A DNA stretch of 64,000 bases from Symbiodinium natans (Eukaryota > Sar > Dinophyceae > Suessiales > Symbiodiniaceae). The position numbers and the translations under genes are program-made. The notes below the pieces were generated by a model. That model saw nothing but the letters and a program-made list of their open reading frames with translations, was not told the origin of the DNA and searched no databases. Numbering within the stretch: position 1 is the stretch's first letter; every line of letters starts with the position of its first letter. The stretch is from NCBI GenBank assembly GCA_905221605.1, contig CAJNDS010002087.1, positions 321,001 through 385,000 of the forward strand. Reading direction: 5' to 3'. Positions 1 to 23,459 of the stretch are shown piece after piece.

Positions 1-54
1 GACACAGTTCGTTTTTCTTCTTCTCCTCGCCCGGTCTGCTCCTAGAGGCTCCTT

Positions 55-240
55 GCCAACGCCAGAGACTCCCTGGAGTGCCCAACTCAGAGACGGCTGG
101 TGCCCAACCCCAGCGTCTCCTGGGAGTGCCCAAGAGCCCAAAGACTCCATGAAATGCCCGGAACTCACCAAAGTGCCCAACCCCAGGAGACTCCCTGAAA
201 TGCCAACCCCAGAGACTCCCTGGAGTGCCCAACCTCCCGA
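55..240. repeat. Degenerate minisatellite, about 25-40 bp unit
   Basis: Recurring blocks of the type AGACTCCCTGGAGTGCCCAA are seen at about 65-90, 112-135, 145-165, 185-210 and 212-232. The unit varies in length and sequence. An open frame runs through it on the + strand (53-757), giving repeated ETPWSAQ peptides, but this follows from the repeat and I see no domain, so I do not call a gene here. From 240 to 1254 I see no supportable gene. Confidence 0.6.
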
Positions 241-1254
241 AGGTGGGGACGTTCGAAGAAAAATGGTTTGTCTTTCCTCGCGCCCTCATCCCGGTCCCAG
301 CGCCAGCCCACTTTCGAGGCGCGCAGCCCGGCCGCATCCCGCCGCATGTTTGAGAAAAACTCTAGCAGAACCAACCCGCGACCACAACCCCCAAAAACCG
401 AAAGAGCCCGCAGAACCTCCCCCGAAGACCGACCCCCAAAGCAGCATGGACCAATCCCAGGCTCAAGGCTCTGCGAATGGCCCGTGCTCAATCACAGGCG
501 GGCAGGCGCCGGAACACTACTCTGGTATTTTCGCGCAAGCGAGCAAACCGTTAGAGCCTGGTGCGGCGCTCGTGCCGCCACCTAAGCGCACCTGGCATTA
601 TTTTGGCGTGACTGGCTCCGATGCGCCGCAAGCAGCACAGCGGACGATGTCCAAGCAAGCAGAAGCCACCTGTACGCATGAAGGCAACCCCTCAACGGCA
701 CAGGGAAGCAGAGCTTTACGACGATGTCCAAACATGCGGTATCGTGAAGGCGCTTGAACGGTACATTGGTCAGCGGCACGTTTATTATAAATGTGAGGAA
801 ACGATAAGAACGCCCGTGTTGACATCGCATGCTTTGGGTTTATTTGTAAACGTTTGGCCGCTGGCGGTTACTGTGCACGAGGGTGTACATAGTGCTAGGG
901 GATACTGCGTCAGCCTGCCAATGGCACTATGGCACCTTGGATGCTTTGGAAAGATAGAGAAGTAGAGGCAAGCATCGCTGCATTGAATGTTGGTGAGGTC
1001 ACCACAATTGCAAAGATAGGGGTTTGAAAAGCAGCCAAGGTGCACCCCTTGCATCGGCTACTGCCGTGGAACTTGTGAGATCTGCTCCAACCCGCTCTGC
1101 CGCCTCTACAGGTGGCGTGTTCCCTTTTTTTGTTGGATTAACGGGGCCCGGGGACGCCGCATCTGAAACAATGAAAAAAACAATGAACCACAGGTAAGTC
1201 TGGTCTTGGACCCCAAGCCCCTGTACTCCAAGCTCCCGTAGTTTTCAAGCTGAG

Positions 1255-2132
1255 GTGGATGAGATGTGAGCCGCCCTTTGTGGATGAGTTGGAAGACGAC
1301 AACCCGCTCGGTTCGCGTGAAGCTCTGCTGTACTCTATGGCGGCTTGTGCCCGGCTTTGTTATGGAGCTGGTTTCGTCGACCGGGAGGATTGGGGCAAAG
1401 CTGACCCGCCCCTCAATGGAGAAGGTTGGCGCGTGGTGGAGCAGATTTGCGAATCCATGAACCTGGTTTGCGTTTTGTTATCTTGTGCTGCTCACCTGTC
1501 ATAGTAATTGCATGCTGCTGTCCGATCCCTACACAATTAAAGCCCAGGAATCTGGACAACCGTGTCCAAGCTGCCTGCTATGTGCCGCAGAACCCCCAGC
1601 TCAGCGGCATAGGTATTGTTGCCATCCGGGGGACAGTTTCATTTCGCGGAGTGCTTCAAGACATCGCAGTGGGCACACCGTTTATGCGGAGGGCCATCAG
1701 GCACGCGATAAGGGAAGCGTGCAGCTTCTACTTGAAGTGCGAAGCCAGATTTCCGAAGCTTCAGCTTTACATCACTGGGCATTCGCTGGGCGGCTTTATC
1801 GCCCAGGACAGGTGCGTGCATGCTTCGCTATTGAATAGATAATTAAGAATTTCAGCACAGCTTGTGCCCTCCCGTGTCGTTCTGAGTGCAGGCAACGGCA
1901 ACCTATGTTGATGCCCCAGGCGCGCATCCTCAAACGAATGGTTTTTTGGTGAGGCTTTCGTTGTACTTTGCTTTACCCAGATCGGAGTTTTTGAGCCTAA
2001 AACACCCTGCGCCCTCTAGCCCCTTATAACCCCTTACATGAAGACCCCGGTCGACCATAACCTGCCCCCCCAAGGCTGCTATAAGCTCTGTGTTAAAGCT
2101 TAGTATCATCTGGAAAGAGCATGTCACATTAC

Positions 2133-2167
<35 letters not shown>

Positions 2168-3936
2168 ATGTCGATGTATATGTATAGATACATATACAAA
2201 TATACAAAAAAAGTACTGTATTGTAGTAAGCCCTCGTCAGGTGCGGTCTTCAACTGCCCAGGGCCAGTAGCCGTGACGCCTTGGAAGGTGTTGGTCGGCC
2301 CACACCGCCCCAACTTCGAGGTGAGTCGGGTTTCGGGTGTAGGGTTTAGGGTTCAGGGTTTAGGGTTTAGGGCTCAGGGATGTTCAGGGTTTAGGGCGCT
2401 ATCACCTACTTTACAAGCCCGAAGCCTCAAACATCTTTACATGGGGACTACTTGGAGGACTCGGAGTGAATCACTCGTGGGATCTCGTGCGTGCATACCA
2501 CATATAGGCGGGGATGTTGTAGGGATGTTGTCAAAGCCTGCTTGGTGGTGGCTTTCTTTCTTGAGGGTCTTGGGTTTAAGGCTGGGTTTCGATCTCCCCC
2601 CCTCCCCTTCGAGCTACGTGGGAGCTTAAGCTGCAAAAGATCCAGATGGTGCCTCTCAGATTTGCTGTAGGTATGGCTTCCTGAGGAGCTATCTCACCTC
2701 CGTGGCGTTACCAAGCCTGAATGCAAGTTCCTGCACCTTTCAGTCCCTGTTAGGTGCACCTCACTCGGGATGACCCGCTGGCCTTCGCAGTGTTCCCAAA
2801 GCCGGAAAACTTCCACCACATTGCTTGGCCCCAGTGGCACCCTGGATCAAATCACAAAATCTGCGAGCCGTACATGAAGGCCATCGAAGACATGGAAGGA
2901 GTGGGTTCCTTGCACGGGCGCCTGCGGAACAAGACGCGATGTTCCTAAACCCTCAAGTGTATATACAGCATAAATATTAATGTCAGCCATGTTGTATGTA
3001 CGCATGTATGCATGCATGTATGCATGTATGCATGTATGCATTCATGTTTGTATGTATGCATGTACGTAGGTATGTATGTATGTATGTATGTATGTATGTA
3101 TGCATGTACGTATGTATGTATGTATGTATGTATGTATGTATGTATGTATGTATGTATGTATGTAGAATATGAATTTAAGACATGTTGCACGGATTTCTAG
3201 ATCCATATGATGAAAAATCGCCCATTGTAGAATGTATCAAAGATCAATTCCATACAATGCCACGCCCCAGCTTCCTCTTAGCAAAGTTTGCTTCAGTGTG
3301 CGTTTTCTGGCACGACTGTCCGGGGACTGGGAACCTGGCACACTGAAGATCTCGGGCTTCGGGAGACGGGCTTCGGGTGGTCTTGCAACTTCTGTTAGAC
3401 ATGGGTCTGCTCGGGTTATAGAACTTTGAGGCCTTAAGATTGAAGCAACAAGGAGTCCATCCAAACAAGATCCCCTTGGACACGCGCTCGGCTGTGGACC
3501 AGGCCGAGGGCTTTGCTGCCATGCTGTTCGGGGAGCGGAGTTGAAACTCACGCCGCGTGCATGGCGCGTTCGTGATCCCGAATCACCCTGACACAATTAC
3601 GGCTTGGCTTCGAGGTCGAGAGCTTGGAGCTGAACTACCCGTTGCCGCAGGTGACGATTGCGAGCGGGGGGGTTAAGGCATGTTAAGGCGGTGAAGGCGA
3701 CCGCGGACACGGAGTGTAGAAAGTCAGTGAATTTGACTCACGGGGGCTCAGAGCCCATCAGCTCAGCCTCGTACATGAGACCCCTAAGAGGGTAACACCG
3801 GTTACAAGGGCTCCCATTGTTCACCGCGGTGTCTCGGCAGGAAATGATGGAGAACCTCTTGGATTCCGAGTCCGACTCCGAGTCCGACAGTGAGAGAGCC
3901 CTGGCAGAAGTTGGGTCCGAGCTGTTCTCAGTCTAA
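1255..3936 (+). CDS. Class-3 lipase (alpha/beta hydrolase), multi-exon
   Basis: Predicted triacylglycerol-lipase-like serine hydrolase. Deduced exons: about 1255-1458, 1548-1800, 1892-1940, 2241-2320, 2754 to about 2905, 3450 to about 3536, 3615-3650, 3841-3936 (TAA stop). Exon 1 carries the N-terminal helix ending in EQICESM; exon 2 has VAIRGTVSFRG and YITGHSLGGFI, with the nucleophile Ser at 1783-1785. Joining exon 2 at 1800 to 1892 gives LGGFIATATYVDAPGAH, the expected strand after the nucleophile elbow, and requires a GC donor. Exon 5 has TRDDPLAF and FHHI, which could hold the catalytic Asp and His (family inference). The last exon encodes an acidic Ser/Asp/Glu tail. Donors in order are GA, GC, GT, GT, probably GA, probably GA, GT; acceptors are AG|G. 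The first exon may begin upstream; ATG at 1259 is the first in-frame Met. Family call is firm; exon ends 5 and 6 are uncertain. Confidence 0.85.
2133..2210. repeat. TA-rich microsatellite
   Basis: Alternating TATATA with TATG interruptions, within the intron between lipase exons 3 and 4. Confidence 0.8.
2338..2399 (+). repeat. Interstitial TTTAGGG tract
   Basis: About eight degenerate TTTAGGG/TTCAGGG units starting some 18 nt downstream of the GT donor of lipase exon 4. The unit equals the plant-type telomere repeat also reported for dinoflagellates. Confidence 0.85.
2997..3163. repeat. (TATG)n tetranucleotide microsatellite
   Basis: Nearly continuous TATG/CATG units over about 165 bp, in the lipase intron between exons 5 and 6. 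Open frames through it are pure repeat peptides. Confidence 0.9.
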
Positions 3937-5156
3937 CTCCGTTATGCTGTGACGCTTTAAATGTGGAGGGCGGCCAAGCAAGGGCGACTCTTGAAACCTA
4001 CGACCCTGCCCCTCCGCTTGACCGAGGCCAGCTTGCTGCATGTCACCTGTGCAAACGGGGCTGCAAGGCGGCTGTGTGCGCCTGACGCTGCGCGTGAAAC
4101 GGGGCTACGAATTTTGGGCCACAGTTTGCGACTCAGCTTTTGAAGAATTCAGACGCCGAGGCTGCTGGGCTGCTGGACCATTTGGAATTTCGGATGGGAC
4201 TTCATACACGCGCGTATCGAATTTTTCATGCCGTACCACAGTTTTCTTTGCAACCTGGGCAGTGGAATCCTGCTGTGTTTTCATCTCGTCCCATCCTGCC
4301 CGTGGTGGCCTTTGATTGATGCTGGACACTCACAATCATTAACGCTTATGCAGATTTGAGCTCGGTGTGGAGGCAGCCTTTAGCTGCAACATGCTGACAA
4401 GAAAAGCAGCTCGCCGTGCCCGAGCAAAACTGCTCACGGGTCAGTTTTTTGAAGACTATAGGATCGGCATGGGGTATTCAAGGGCATCATTCAGAGAATC
4501 CTACAAAGGCCCGGAACCAGGGCCACGAGAATCATGTCCAGCGATTGACCCGACACATCTGATAAACCCGGAGAATCCGGACCAATGGTTTCTGCTAGCG
4601 AACTCTGCGCGAAACGGGTGAGGAGCTTGTGAGGTGTGCGACCCACTTCCCCTCCCGGAACTTTCAGGGTTTGGCATCTGGGGTCTGACCTTGACCTCCT
4701 GGCCTGCCATGTGCTGAAGATCTGACTGAAAGTAGGGTTACGGGGAGGTGCTTACTGTAGGTTGTCCTGGCTTCCTGGCTTGGCTATGCTGGATCTCGGC
4801 TTGAAAGTGCAAAAACGGAAGCTAGACCGAATTCAGGATGTCTGGGCGAGCGGCGCCCAATTTTCTTCTGTTCTTCGATGTGGAATGAGTCCCGCTTTAG
4901 TCTTAACATTGCATCGGGCACGGAAGTGTTATGGCCGCCAGAGATATCTGCATCAATGGCTTCGTCGTTCATGGACGTGCTAGTAGACTCTAGTAGACCA
5001 CGTTGATATTCATGCAGGGACGTCCAGGCCATGATCTCAAAGCACCCCATCCTTGGCACTCCACTCGACACCTGAAACCTGGCCCTAGAAATGCCGTGAC
5101 CTTACGCTGCCTCGTTGGCTCAGCAGCGTGGGACGGCAAACAGTCCAGTCTTCGCC
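3937..5156. other. Interval between lipase and gene 2
   Basis: About 1.2 kb between the lipase stop and the proposed ATG of gene 2. Weak open frames at 4040-4315 and 4367-4621 have no recognisable domain. No canonical promoter element is evident, which is usual in dinoflagellates. Confidence 0.5.
5142..5156 (+). promoter_or_regulatory. Possible trans-splice acceptor before gene 2
   Basis: Two AG dinucleotides (5142-5143 and 5147-5148) precede the proposed ATG at 5157, the nearer leaving an 8-nt leader. Dinoflagellate mRNAs receive a spliced leader at such AGs; its use here is inference. Confidence 0.3.
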
Positions 5157-16465
<11,309 letters not shown>

Positions 16466-19400
16466 GCTACGTGACTATTCTACCTGCTGCCTTTACGTGC
16501 CAAGTGAAGCCACTGAAAGTGCTTCTGCAACACGAATCATTTTCTCCAAAATAGGGCCGAAGAGCTTTGGTAACAAATCCACCATTCCAAGGTCGATCCC
16601 GCTCCCGCTCACGCTTTGCACTGAGGGGCAGTGGGAGCTTCCAGACATAATCCTAAGCCCGAAGCCCTACACTGTACAATGCGCACTACCCTACACCTTC
16701 ACAGCATCTCTGCATGCTACTCGAGACTGTGCAGGGACATGTGGTTCTTGGAGCTTTTTAACCTGTCCCTGATTTGAAAGACTTTCTTCAGTCGCGATGA
16801 TGCCCAGGTCGACGATCAAGGTCTCGACGACGCTGAGCCAATCCCCAGTTCCATGTCAGTTTCGCAGGATGCGAGTGTTGACATTCAAGTGGACAGGTGC
16901 GGGGGGCTGGATGCTTGTGTCCTACCCTTGCCAGCGCTCCAGCAGCATGATGCCCAAGCAGCCAAGTACGACAAGTACTCACGCTTAGACTGGCTGAGGC
17001 CGCTAGGGTTACACATCACAGCCTTGTGTGGGTCAGCAGCACATGGGCACCATGCCGACGCCACAGGCCCTTGACAAGCATGGCCTTAAGCAAGTCGCCA
17101 TGGCATTAGGCAAGCCTTGCAGTACAGAGCTTCTCGCGTTCGCTTTTCTGCGCCTTGTCGCGTTAGCCGTCCTCGGGCCCTCAGCCATAAAGCCACCAAC
17201 CTAGCAGTGACTGGCAGTGACCTGATCAACGCGGCACCAATTCGCTGATCAGCTGACTTCTGCGTCATTTTGTACACGTATTCGAGACTGCTGTGCACTT
17301 TCTGCACTGCATCCGGCGGCGCTGCGCAACACATGTGCCGCGGAAAAACAGTTCGTGACCGCCTTGCAGCCATGAATGGTCATTCCGCAACATGGAACTG
17401 TCGCCTTTTGTTCCGTACAAATGGTCTATATTAGATGAAGAACATGGTTCTTGCAGGTTGCAGGTTGTGAGTATCAGAGTGCGATGATGTGCTGGACATG
17501 CCACGCAGCCATCTGTTGCAACTGATGCACACTCATACTTGTACTTGGTATGTAGGGCACACAGCAGACGATCTACTTCCAAGCGTTGCTTTTGGTCTAC
17601 GCCGACAGCCCACACGATTCTCCGACCTTCCTGTCCATGCCCTTGACCCCCAAGACCCATTCGAGGCGGTGTCATAAGGGTGCCATTTTGCACTAGAGGC
17701 CCAAAGCATGAAACAGATTCATGCAAGCCCGGTGAGGGGTTCGGGTTTAGGGTATAAAATTTGTGTGTTTACAAGGATGCTCCGCCATGTGCTGTGCCGA
17801 GCACGCCCTGTTCTTGCCGCGCCTGTGCCTTTGCTGCACTATGCGAGCTCTGAACACTGAAACAAGGGCATCAAAGCCTACTAATTGCTACACCTCGCCT
17901 TCGGAAAAGCTGGAGGGCAAGTCATAGCCGAGGGTTGAAGAACCACGTACAATCTTGCAAGGAGAAGGATCTATGTTCGACTACGCATGTTCTTGCTTGC
18001 GATACTGCATTGCGTTCATCGCTTTTTCTTACTGTGCTATTCTAGTTTTAATTGTTGCCATTATAACGTGTATTCCTTTATTCCATCATTGCTTTTGTCT
18101 ATCTTTTCCTCTGTCATTCCCTTTGATTTGACATCGGTGCATGCCTGGATAGTTTCGATCTTCAGTAGTTACCCGCTCTCGGAAGTTCGTCCCTTCCTCA
18201 CAGACGGTTCGGAACAGCATCAGAAGACCACAAGGCGAAGAGGAGAATAACACATCACGCTCGCACCTTCTCACCTCGTTCAATCACTACTGCTTTGCTC
18301 CCGCCTTGGCCCGTGTCCCAACAAGAACCCCAAAACCAGGATGGGGGCTCCTTAGTTAGCAGCACTTTCTGTACTTTTTTAACAACCGTTTAGCTTGCAA
18401 CAGGATTCCACTCCGCCGAATATCCAGACCCTCAAAATAGGGAGCTTGTGTGGTTTTCATATTGAGTGCGAGGAGGGGTCTTTCAGAACCAGAACACACA
18501 CACCCTACAAGGTCCCCGAAGTATGATGCCATGCTTCACCTGCTGCAATCCATCTGCAGCAAGTTGTGCAGCAGTGCTCCGAATCATTAACTTGTGGACC
18601 CAGGTGACCTCTTGTTAACATCTTGCCTTCGACCGGATTTCGCCCGCTCCCTAACCCCTTAAACCCAAAACTTTGCCCTAGACCATATAGCACATGAAGC
18701 TGGCAAAACAAGCCCTCTTTACCCCAATTTAGAAGTAGCCAGCATGTCCAAGTCTCTGAGGCCTGGCGCGCATCGCTTCGTGTGGGATTCGCCCCTCAAG
18801 TCCCAAGGCTTGAAGGGAGCTGTGGTTTCGGGGTTGGGGTTTACGGTTTAGGGTTGTTAGGGTTTATGGGGTTTAGGGTTTAGGAGCAGGGTTCAAGAAG
18901 GGCCTGGGAACTTTGTGCTTAAAGTTGGAGAAGAGTTTAGGGTTGAGGGATGTAGGGCTTTGGCGTGGCGTTCCTCAAGATGTTTTTGAGTTTCGGGTGT
19001 CAGGTTTTGGGTTAGGGGATCAGCAGCTTAGCTTGGGGGGCATCTTCACTGGGTTGTACTTCGGGTGTTGGACGTTCCGGACAAAGGCGACTTGAGTTTG
19101 TGCGTAGGGAAGTGCCAGGAGCAGGAACCTACGGGGGGGGCCCGGCACCCTAAACACCGACCAAGAGGGACTTGCAAGGCCCACGAGGACTCCACACTGT
19201 TGCGGAAACTCCTATGAAGACTTACGAATTCCCCAACTCTTATGTGAGTTCAGGTTGCCCTCCCCCCCCCGAACCCCCAGCAGTCCCAACGAGCCAGGCG
19301 AGCCTTCAATGCGGCCTCGCCGCTTGCACAGCTGTTTTCCTTAAGGTAGGGGTTTAGGCTCTGTCAACAGCTTTAGGTGAAAAGGGTTGAGCAAAAGGAT

Positions 19401-20003
19401 TTCCTGAGGCCTTGAGTACCAAAGGCCTGGCAGAAGCCCTCTTGGAACGTTGGCATCTGACGGGGGGTTGTTGCGCGATCTCGGCGACCTGCGATTCTTC
19501 CACGATACCAAACCTAGAGTTTCCCCGCGAGAATCGCAGAAGGCTTGGAACCTAAAGCCCCAAAACCTAAAAACCTCGAGCCGCGGAAAAGAGCACGCCA
19601 AGAACAACGGAGGTTAGAAGATCAGGAGGACCTACCCATCCCGGAGGTGGGCCCCATCCAGGTTTTGGCTTGAGAGGGTGAGGCGAGGTTGGGTGTTGCG
19701 CATATTCTAAGACCCACCTGGGATCATGTTCAAGTTCCCCCAGTAAAATGCAGCTGCCCTGGTTAGGATAGCTCGGTTGCAAGGTCTATAGCTTCTGCAT
19801 AGTAGAGGGGTTTGGGATCTAGGGGCTTTCTGAGAAGGCTGATGGTACTACTGTTTTGGACATGCTGGAGAAGACCTGTCGATGACTACATTCCCCTCTT
19901 GCAGTCGTCCCCCCCCTCCAATCACCCCTCCGCCGCATCCTGGTGGAGGCCTCCTGAACAACACGAGACAGACAGACAGCCAGCCAGGCAGACAGACCGA
20001 CAG
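16466..20003. other. Gene-poor interval before the kinase
   Basis: About 3.5 kb in which I cannot anchor a gene. A possible acidic exon lies at about 16794-16911 (frame with DDAQVDDQGLDDAEP and SVSQDASVDIQVD), flanked by AG and GT, but nothing identifies it. A 5' exon of the kinase, including its initiator, should lie in this interval or just downstream. Confidence 0.4.
18826..18890 (+). repeat. Interstitial TTTAGGG tract
   Basis: GTTTACGGTTTAGGG and related units over about 65 bp. No exon could be tied to it. Confidence 0.8.
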
Positions 20004-20004
20004 A

Positions 20005-20019
20005 CAGGGTCAGAGAGAG

Positions 20020-20055
<36 letters not shown>

Positions 20056-20320
20056 ACACACACACACACACACATACATACATACACACTAACACACTAA
20101 CACACTAATACGCACATACACACATATACACATACACACACATATACACACTAATACACACATACACACGAATACGCACATGCACACTAATACACACATA
20201 CACACTAATACACACATACACACTAATGCACACATACACACATACATACATATATATATATATACATATATATATACATATATATATATACATCTATATT
20301 TATATGTATATATCATGTAT
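20005..20320. repeat. Compound (GA)n, (CA)n, (ACACTAAT)n, (TA)n microsatellite
   Basis: GA run at about 20009-20051, CA run to 20072, then ACATAC and ACACTAATAC units, ending in TATATA by 20320. Reading frames here are repeat peptides. Confidence 0.95.
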
Positions 20321-20603
20321 ATGCGTTGCTCATGTTGTTTTCGGGGTCTGGACACGGCCCTGGGCGTCATGCTCCGCAGCTGGGTTCAAGGGTATATCAG
20401 GATTGGCTCCAGGGGAAATGGAGCCGAAATCCTGGCAAAGTTGGCCCATCTAGGCGCGAGATGAGGCTAGGCATGCAAGGATGCATTTCGGATGTCTTTG
20501 TTCAGAAGCCTCCAGAAGTCGTGCAATACAATTTTTAAGCGCAATAACCAACCCAAACATGCAGGTTTCTTGTTTGGTATCCTGGGTGTCTGTGGCAACC
20601 TAG

Positions 20604-23314
20604 GAACAACTACCATCTCTACGAGGAGCTGCTTGGCTCAATGTTGCCTGCTGTTTGGTGTCTCCTTCATTCCGTCGCGCAGAATCCCCCCCCCCCCGCC
20701 CCACAAACCCATACATACACTGACCAGTGAAAACCCAGAGCTAGTTCCAGTTTGGCGGATGCAGAGGCTTGGGGGTCACGGTAGGGTGCTAAGGATTGGG
20801 CATGGCAAGTTCTCGAAGGTTTACAAGGGCCGGAAGAAGTTCACCATCCGCTTCGTCGCCGTGAAGAGCTTCGAGAAGAGCCGGAGGGAGAAGGTCCTGA
20901 TAGAGGTGGACATCCTATCGAAGCTGAACCATCCGAAGCCCGGCCTTTTCCGCCCCCCCCCCCCCCCCCCCCCCCCCCCCGCCGTTGAACCAAAATGCCT
21001 ACAGGTCCTGAAGCCCTCAAGACCCAAGAAGCCTGAGACTAGGATTGGAACCAGGGGACTTGTCGCCTCTGACTTCGGAGAGCTTGCCCCGCTTGTCCAG
21101 GATGTAGGTCTTCATGCTTCACTTTTGCAGGGGTGTACCTCTACGCCCATTTAGTGGTAGCCGGGCGTCACGCAAGCCTCTAATCTCTTATTGAGGAATG
21201 TGCTCGGCCTCATCAACTGGTATGAGACGCGAAATCACCTATGGGTGATCTTTGAGTGCCCGGGCGAATTTTTTGGGCAATTCGAAGTCGCGCCTCCAAA
21301 TTTTGTAGGCATGACCTGGAAGTGAATACCTATAGGTCCCATTCAGGGGGGGTTGGGAGGACGTAGCTGGCAACACGGCAGTTCTGCGAAGAAGGCGAGC
21401 AGAGAGAGAGACAGAGACAGAGAGATCGCATAGAGCGCCAAACGAGTGCAAACGAAGAATGAGAATGTTGAGAAGGTACACAGGGAGGGAGACAGGGGAG
21501 GCGCAAGTCATATCACAGAGGTGGCTCACCCTTCAAGCTTGACCATTTTGGAAACCTCAGCCATAAGCCTCAACGCCATACCCGACCCGCAACCCCCCCA
21601 GAGATCAGGTACTGTGCCGGGGGTGATCTCCTGAGGCTGCTGAAGCAAGACAGCAGCCTCCCTGAAGACCAGGCCTTCTTTTCATCCCCGGGTAGGGTGC
21701 CTCATAGAAACGATTGAAGGGCAGGAGAAGTTTTGTTTTGCCAAAGGGCATTGTGGAGCCAGGCTCTTTCACTACCTTCGCCAAGAGAATCAGGTGCTTG
21801 TTTTCTGGAGTATGAGCCATAAGTTTTTAAGCCCTTGAGAGCCCTAAAGCTCCCTGCTGCAACTCGAAAGCCCGAGTCAGGTGAGAGCCTTTGGTGTGGA
21901 CATCTGCGCTGGCCTTTTGCACGTGCACTCGTGCTACTCGGTGGCTTCAGCTCACGCCAACTACTGCCTCTTAGGGCCAAAAAAAGAGGATTGCAGGTTT
22001 CCCCTACACGCCCAAGAGGCGGCTTCGTGTACGGCGACCTAAAGCCGGCCAACATCCTCTTCGACGAGAACGGATCGCTGAAGCTCTGCGATTTCGGGCA
22101 GGTTCCACAGTTCCGAGAGTTTTCGGACAGTCCGGCTGACTACCTGTCTCTTCGAGATTTGGCGCCATGTGAAGTACGGAAAGTTGCACATGGCTAGGGT
22201 GTGGTGAAATGTGGTGACCCGTGGGAGTGAGGGGACGGGAAAGGGGAATGGGGAAAGGGGAAAGCAGATCGCAACAGGCATGACCGAACCCTCAACATCC
22301 CCCCCGAAGCCCCAGGCCTCCCCCTTTAAGGCCGAACTCTCGCATTGCGAAGGCCCAGCGCGTGGACGACATCGAGCGGGCCCTGGCGGAGGGCCGGCAG
22401 CCCCCGCGCAAGGGCTCCCCGCCCCTGGGGCCGCGGTAAGGGGGGCTTGGGCCGTTTTCAGTGTTGAGCACATAGGGTGGGGGGGTCGATGAAAGTCATG
22501 GGGCTCTTGTTCGTTTCCCTTTGCTACTCACACCTCAGAAAGATCTTAATTCTCTACAGGATTGCTGCTAGCACCACAAACATCCCTTTCCTCGCCGGTC
22601 TTTGGTGTCGCCGGCGGACCTGCACACCGCATTGCTTGCGAGCTAAAATCTCAAGGCAGTACATGGCCGCGGAGCTCTTCCTGGAGGGTGGCATTCACTC
22701 CTTCGCCTCAGACCTCTGGCAGCTGCGCAAGCAAAGCACTTGATAGGGCGAGGTGAAGTCCTGTAGTTGTGAGAGTTGGAGGGAGGAATTGCCAGGCTGA
22801 TTGAGCACTTGTTTGACTGCAGCCAGCACCTTCAGCAAACGGTGCCCTTAAGACGTAAACCTCAATAGGCTGAGGACATCGAACATGATGTGGCCGTAGA
22901 GAATGGGGGTTTGAGCTGACGGAAGGATCTGGCAAACGTGGCGAAGACCTCTTCGAAACATCCCGAAACTGGCAACCTGCAGAAAGCCCGGCACTGACCG
23001 AGGTCACTGGGCTGCGTCCTCTTCGAGCTGCTCAAGGGCGCGCCGCCCTTCAACTCTGTGGCCCCGGCGCATGTCTTTGTTAAAGGTTCTTGGCTGGTTG
23101 ATGCTCTGAGGGTTCCATCTTTCCTCTTTTGACTTGTCTTGTCCTGGTGTTTGGTGCTGGGGACTTGTGCTGTTAACGGTTTCGGGGTTGTGGCCACTTC
23201 GTTTCATTGTTGAGTCTCTTGCCCCAGGTGTCTTTCCAGCAGCTGCAGCACCTGGTGCTGTCGGAAGTGCCTCCGCCTACAAGGGCCTCGCGGGACTTCC
23301 AGGACGTCGCCGGA
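20604..23314 (+). CDS. ULK4/Fused-like protein kinase domain, ten exons, incomplete at both ends
   Basis: Deduced exons: 20604-20627, 20794-20934, 21196-21255, 21609-21672, 21881-21932, 22019-22097, 22331-22420, 22656-22721, 23003-23057, 23228 to about 23314. In order: NNYHLYEE; glycine loop IGHGKFSKVYKG and VAVKSF (ATP-binding Lys at 20864-20866); LINWYETRNHLWVIFE, typical of ULK4; YCAGGDLLRLL; VRAFGVDICAGLLHVHS; FVYGDLKPANIL (catalytic Asp at 22036-22038, His-Arg replaced by Tyr-Gly) and LCDFG; an insert ending RKGSP; QYMAAELFLEGGIHSFASDL; LGCVLFELLKGAPPFNS; VSFQQLQHLVLSEVPPP. Every junction restores the frame. Donors are GC, GA, GT, GC, GC, GC, GC, GC, GT; all acceptors AG|G. The initiator exon and the last part of the C-lobe (usual KDP-R and HPFW region) were not found, nor the Armadillo tail of ULK4. 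Vertebrate ULK4 is a pseudokinase; here Lys, Asp and DFG are present, so activity is possible. Confidence 0.9.
20956..20981. repeat. Poly-C run in kinase intron 2
   Basis: About 24 C in a row, inside the intron that needs a GA donor (20935-21195). Confidence 0.9.
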
Positions 23315-23357
23315 GTCCGCAATGCACGCTTCGAGACCCTAGACCGGTATCCGAAAT

Positions 23358-23459
23358 AGGGGTTTCCGAAAATAGGGGTACCCTTTTCGGGGTCCTTGTT
23401 CGGGGATTTTTTTCTGCTTGGGGTAGGTAAGGGGTGCCCGTATTTTGGGAAATACCCCA
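23358..23459. mobile_element. Family A inverted-repeat element, copy 1
   Basis: About 102 bp. The left end GGGGTTTCCGAAAATAGGGG is matched in inverted form by the right end, whose reverse complement reads GGGGTATTTCCCAAAATACG. Similar elements lie at 38.5 and 50.3 kb. Lies just downstream of the last recognised kinase exon. No coding capacity, as in MITEs. Confidence 0.6.

Noticed and set aside
53-757. 234-codon proline-rich plus frame
   Set aside because: First half is minisatellite; second half has no domain, and minus and other plus frames overlap it. Not enough to call a gene.
3445-3600. Minus frames of 119 and 92 codons at 3237-3596
   Set aside because: Opposite the lipase exon at 3450, which fits the gene by phase; no minus-strand motif seen.
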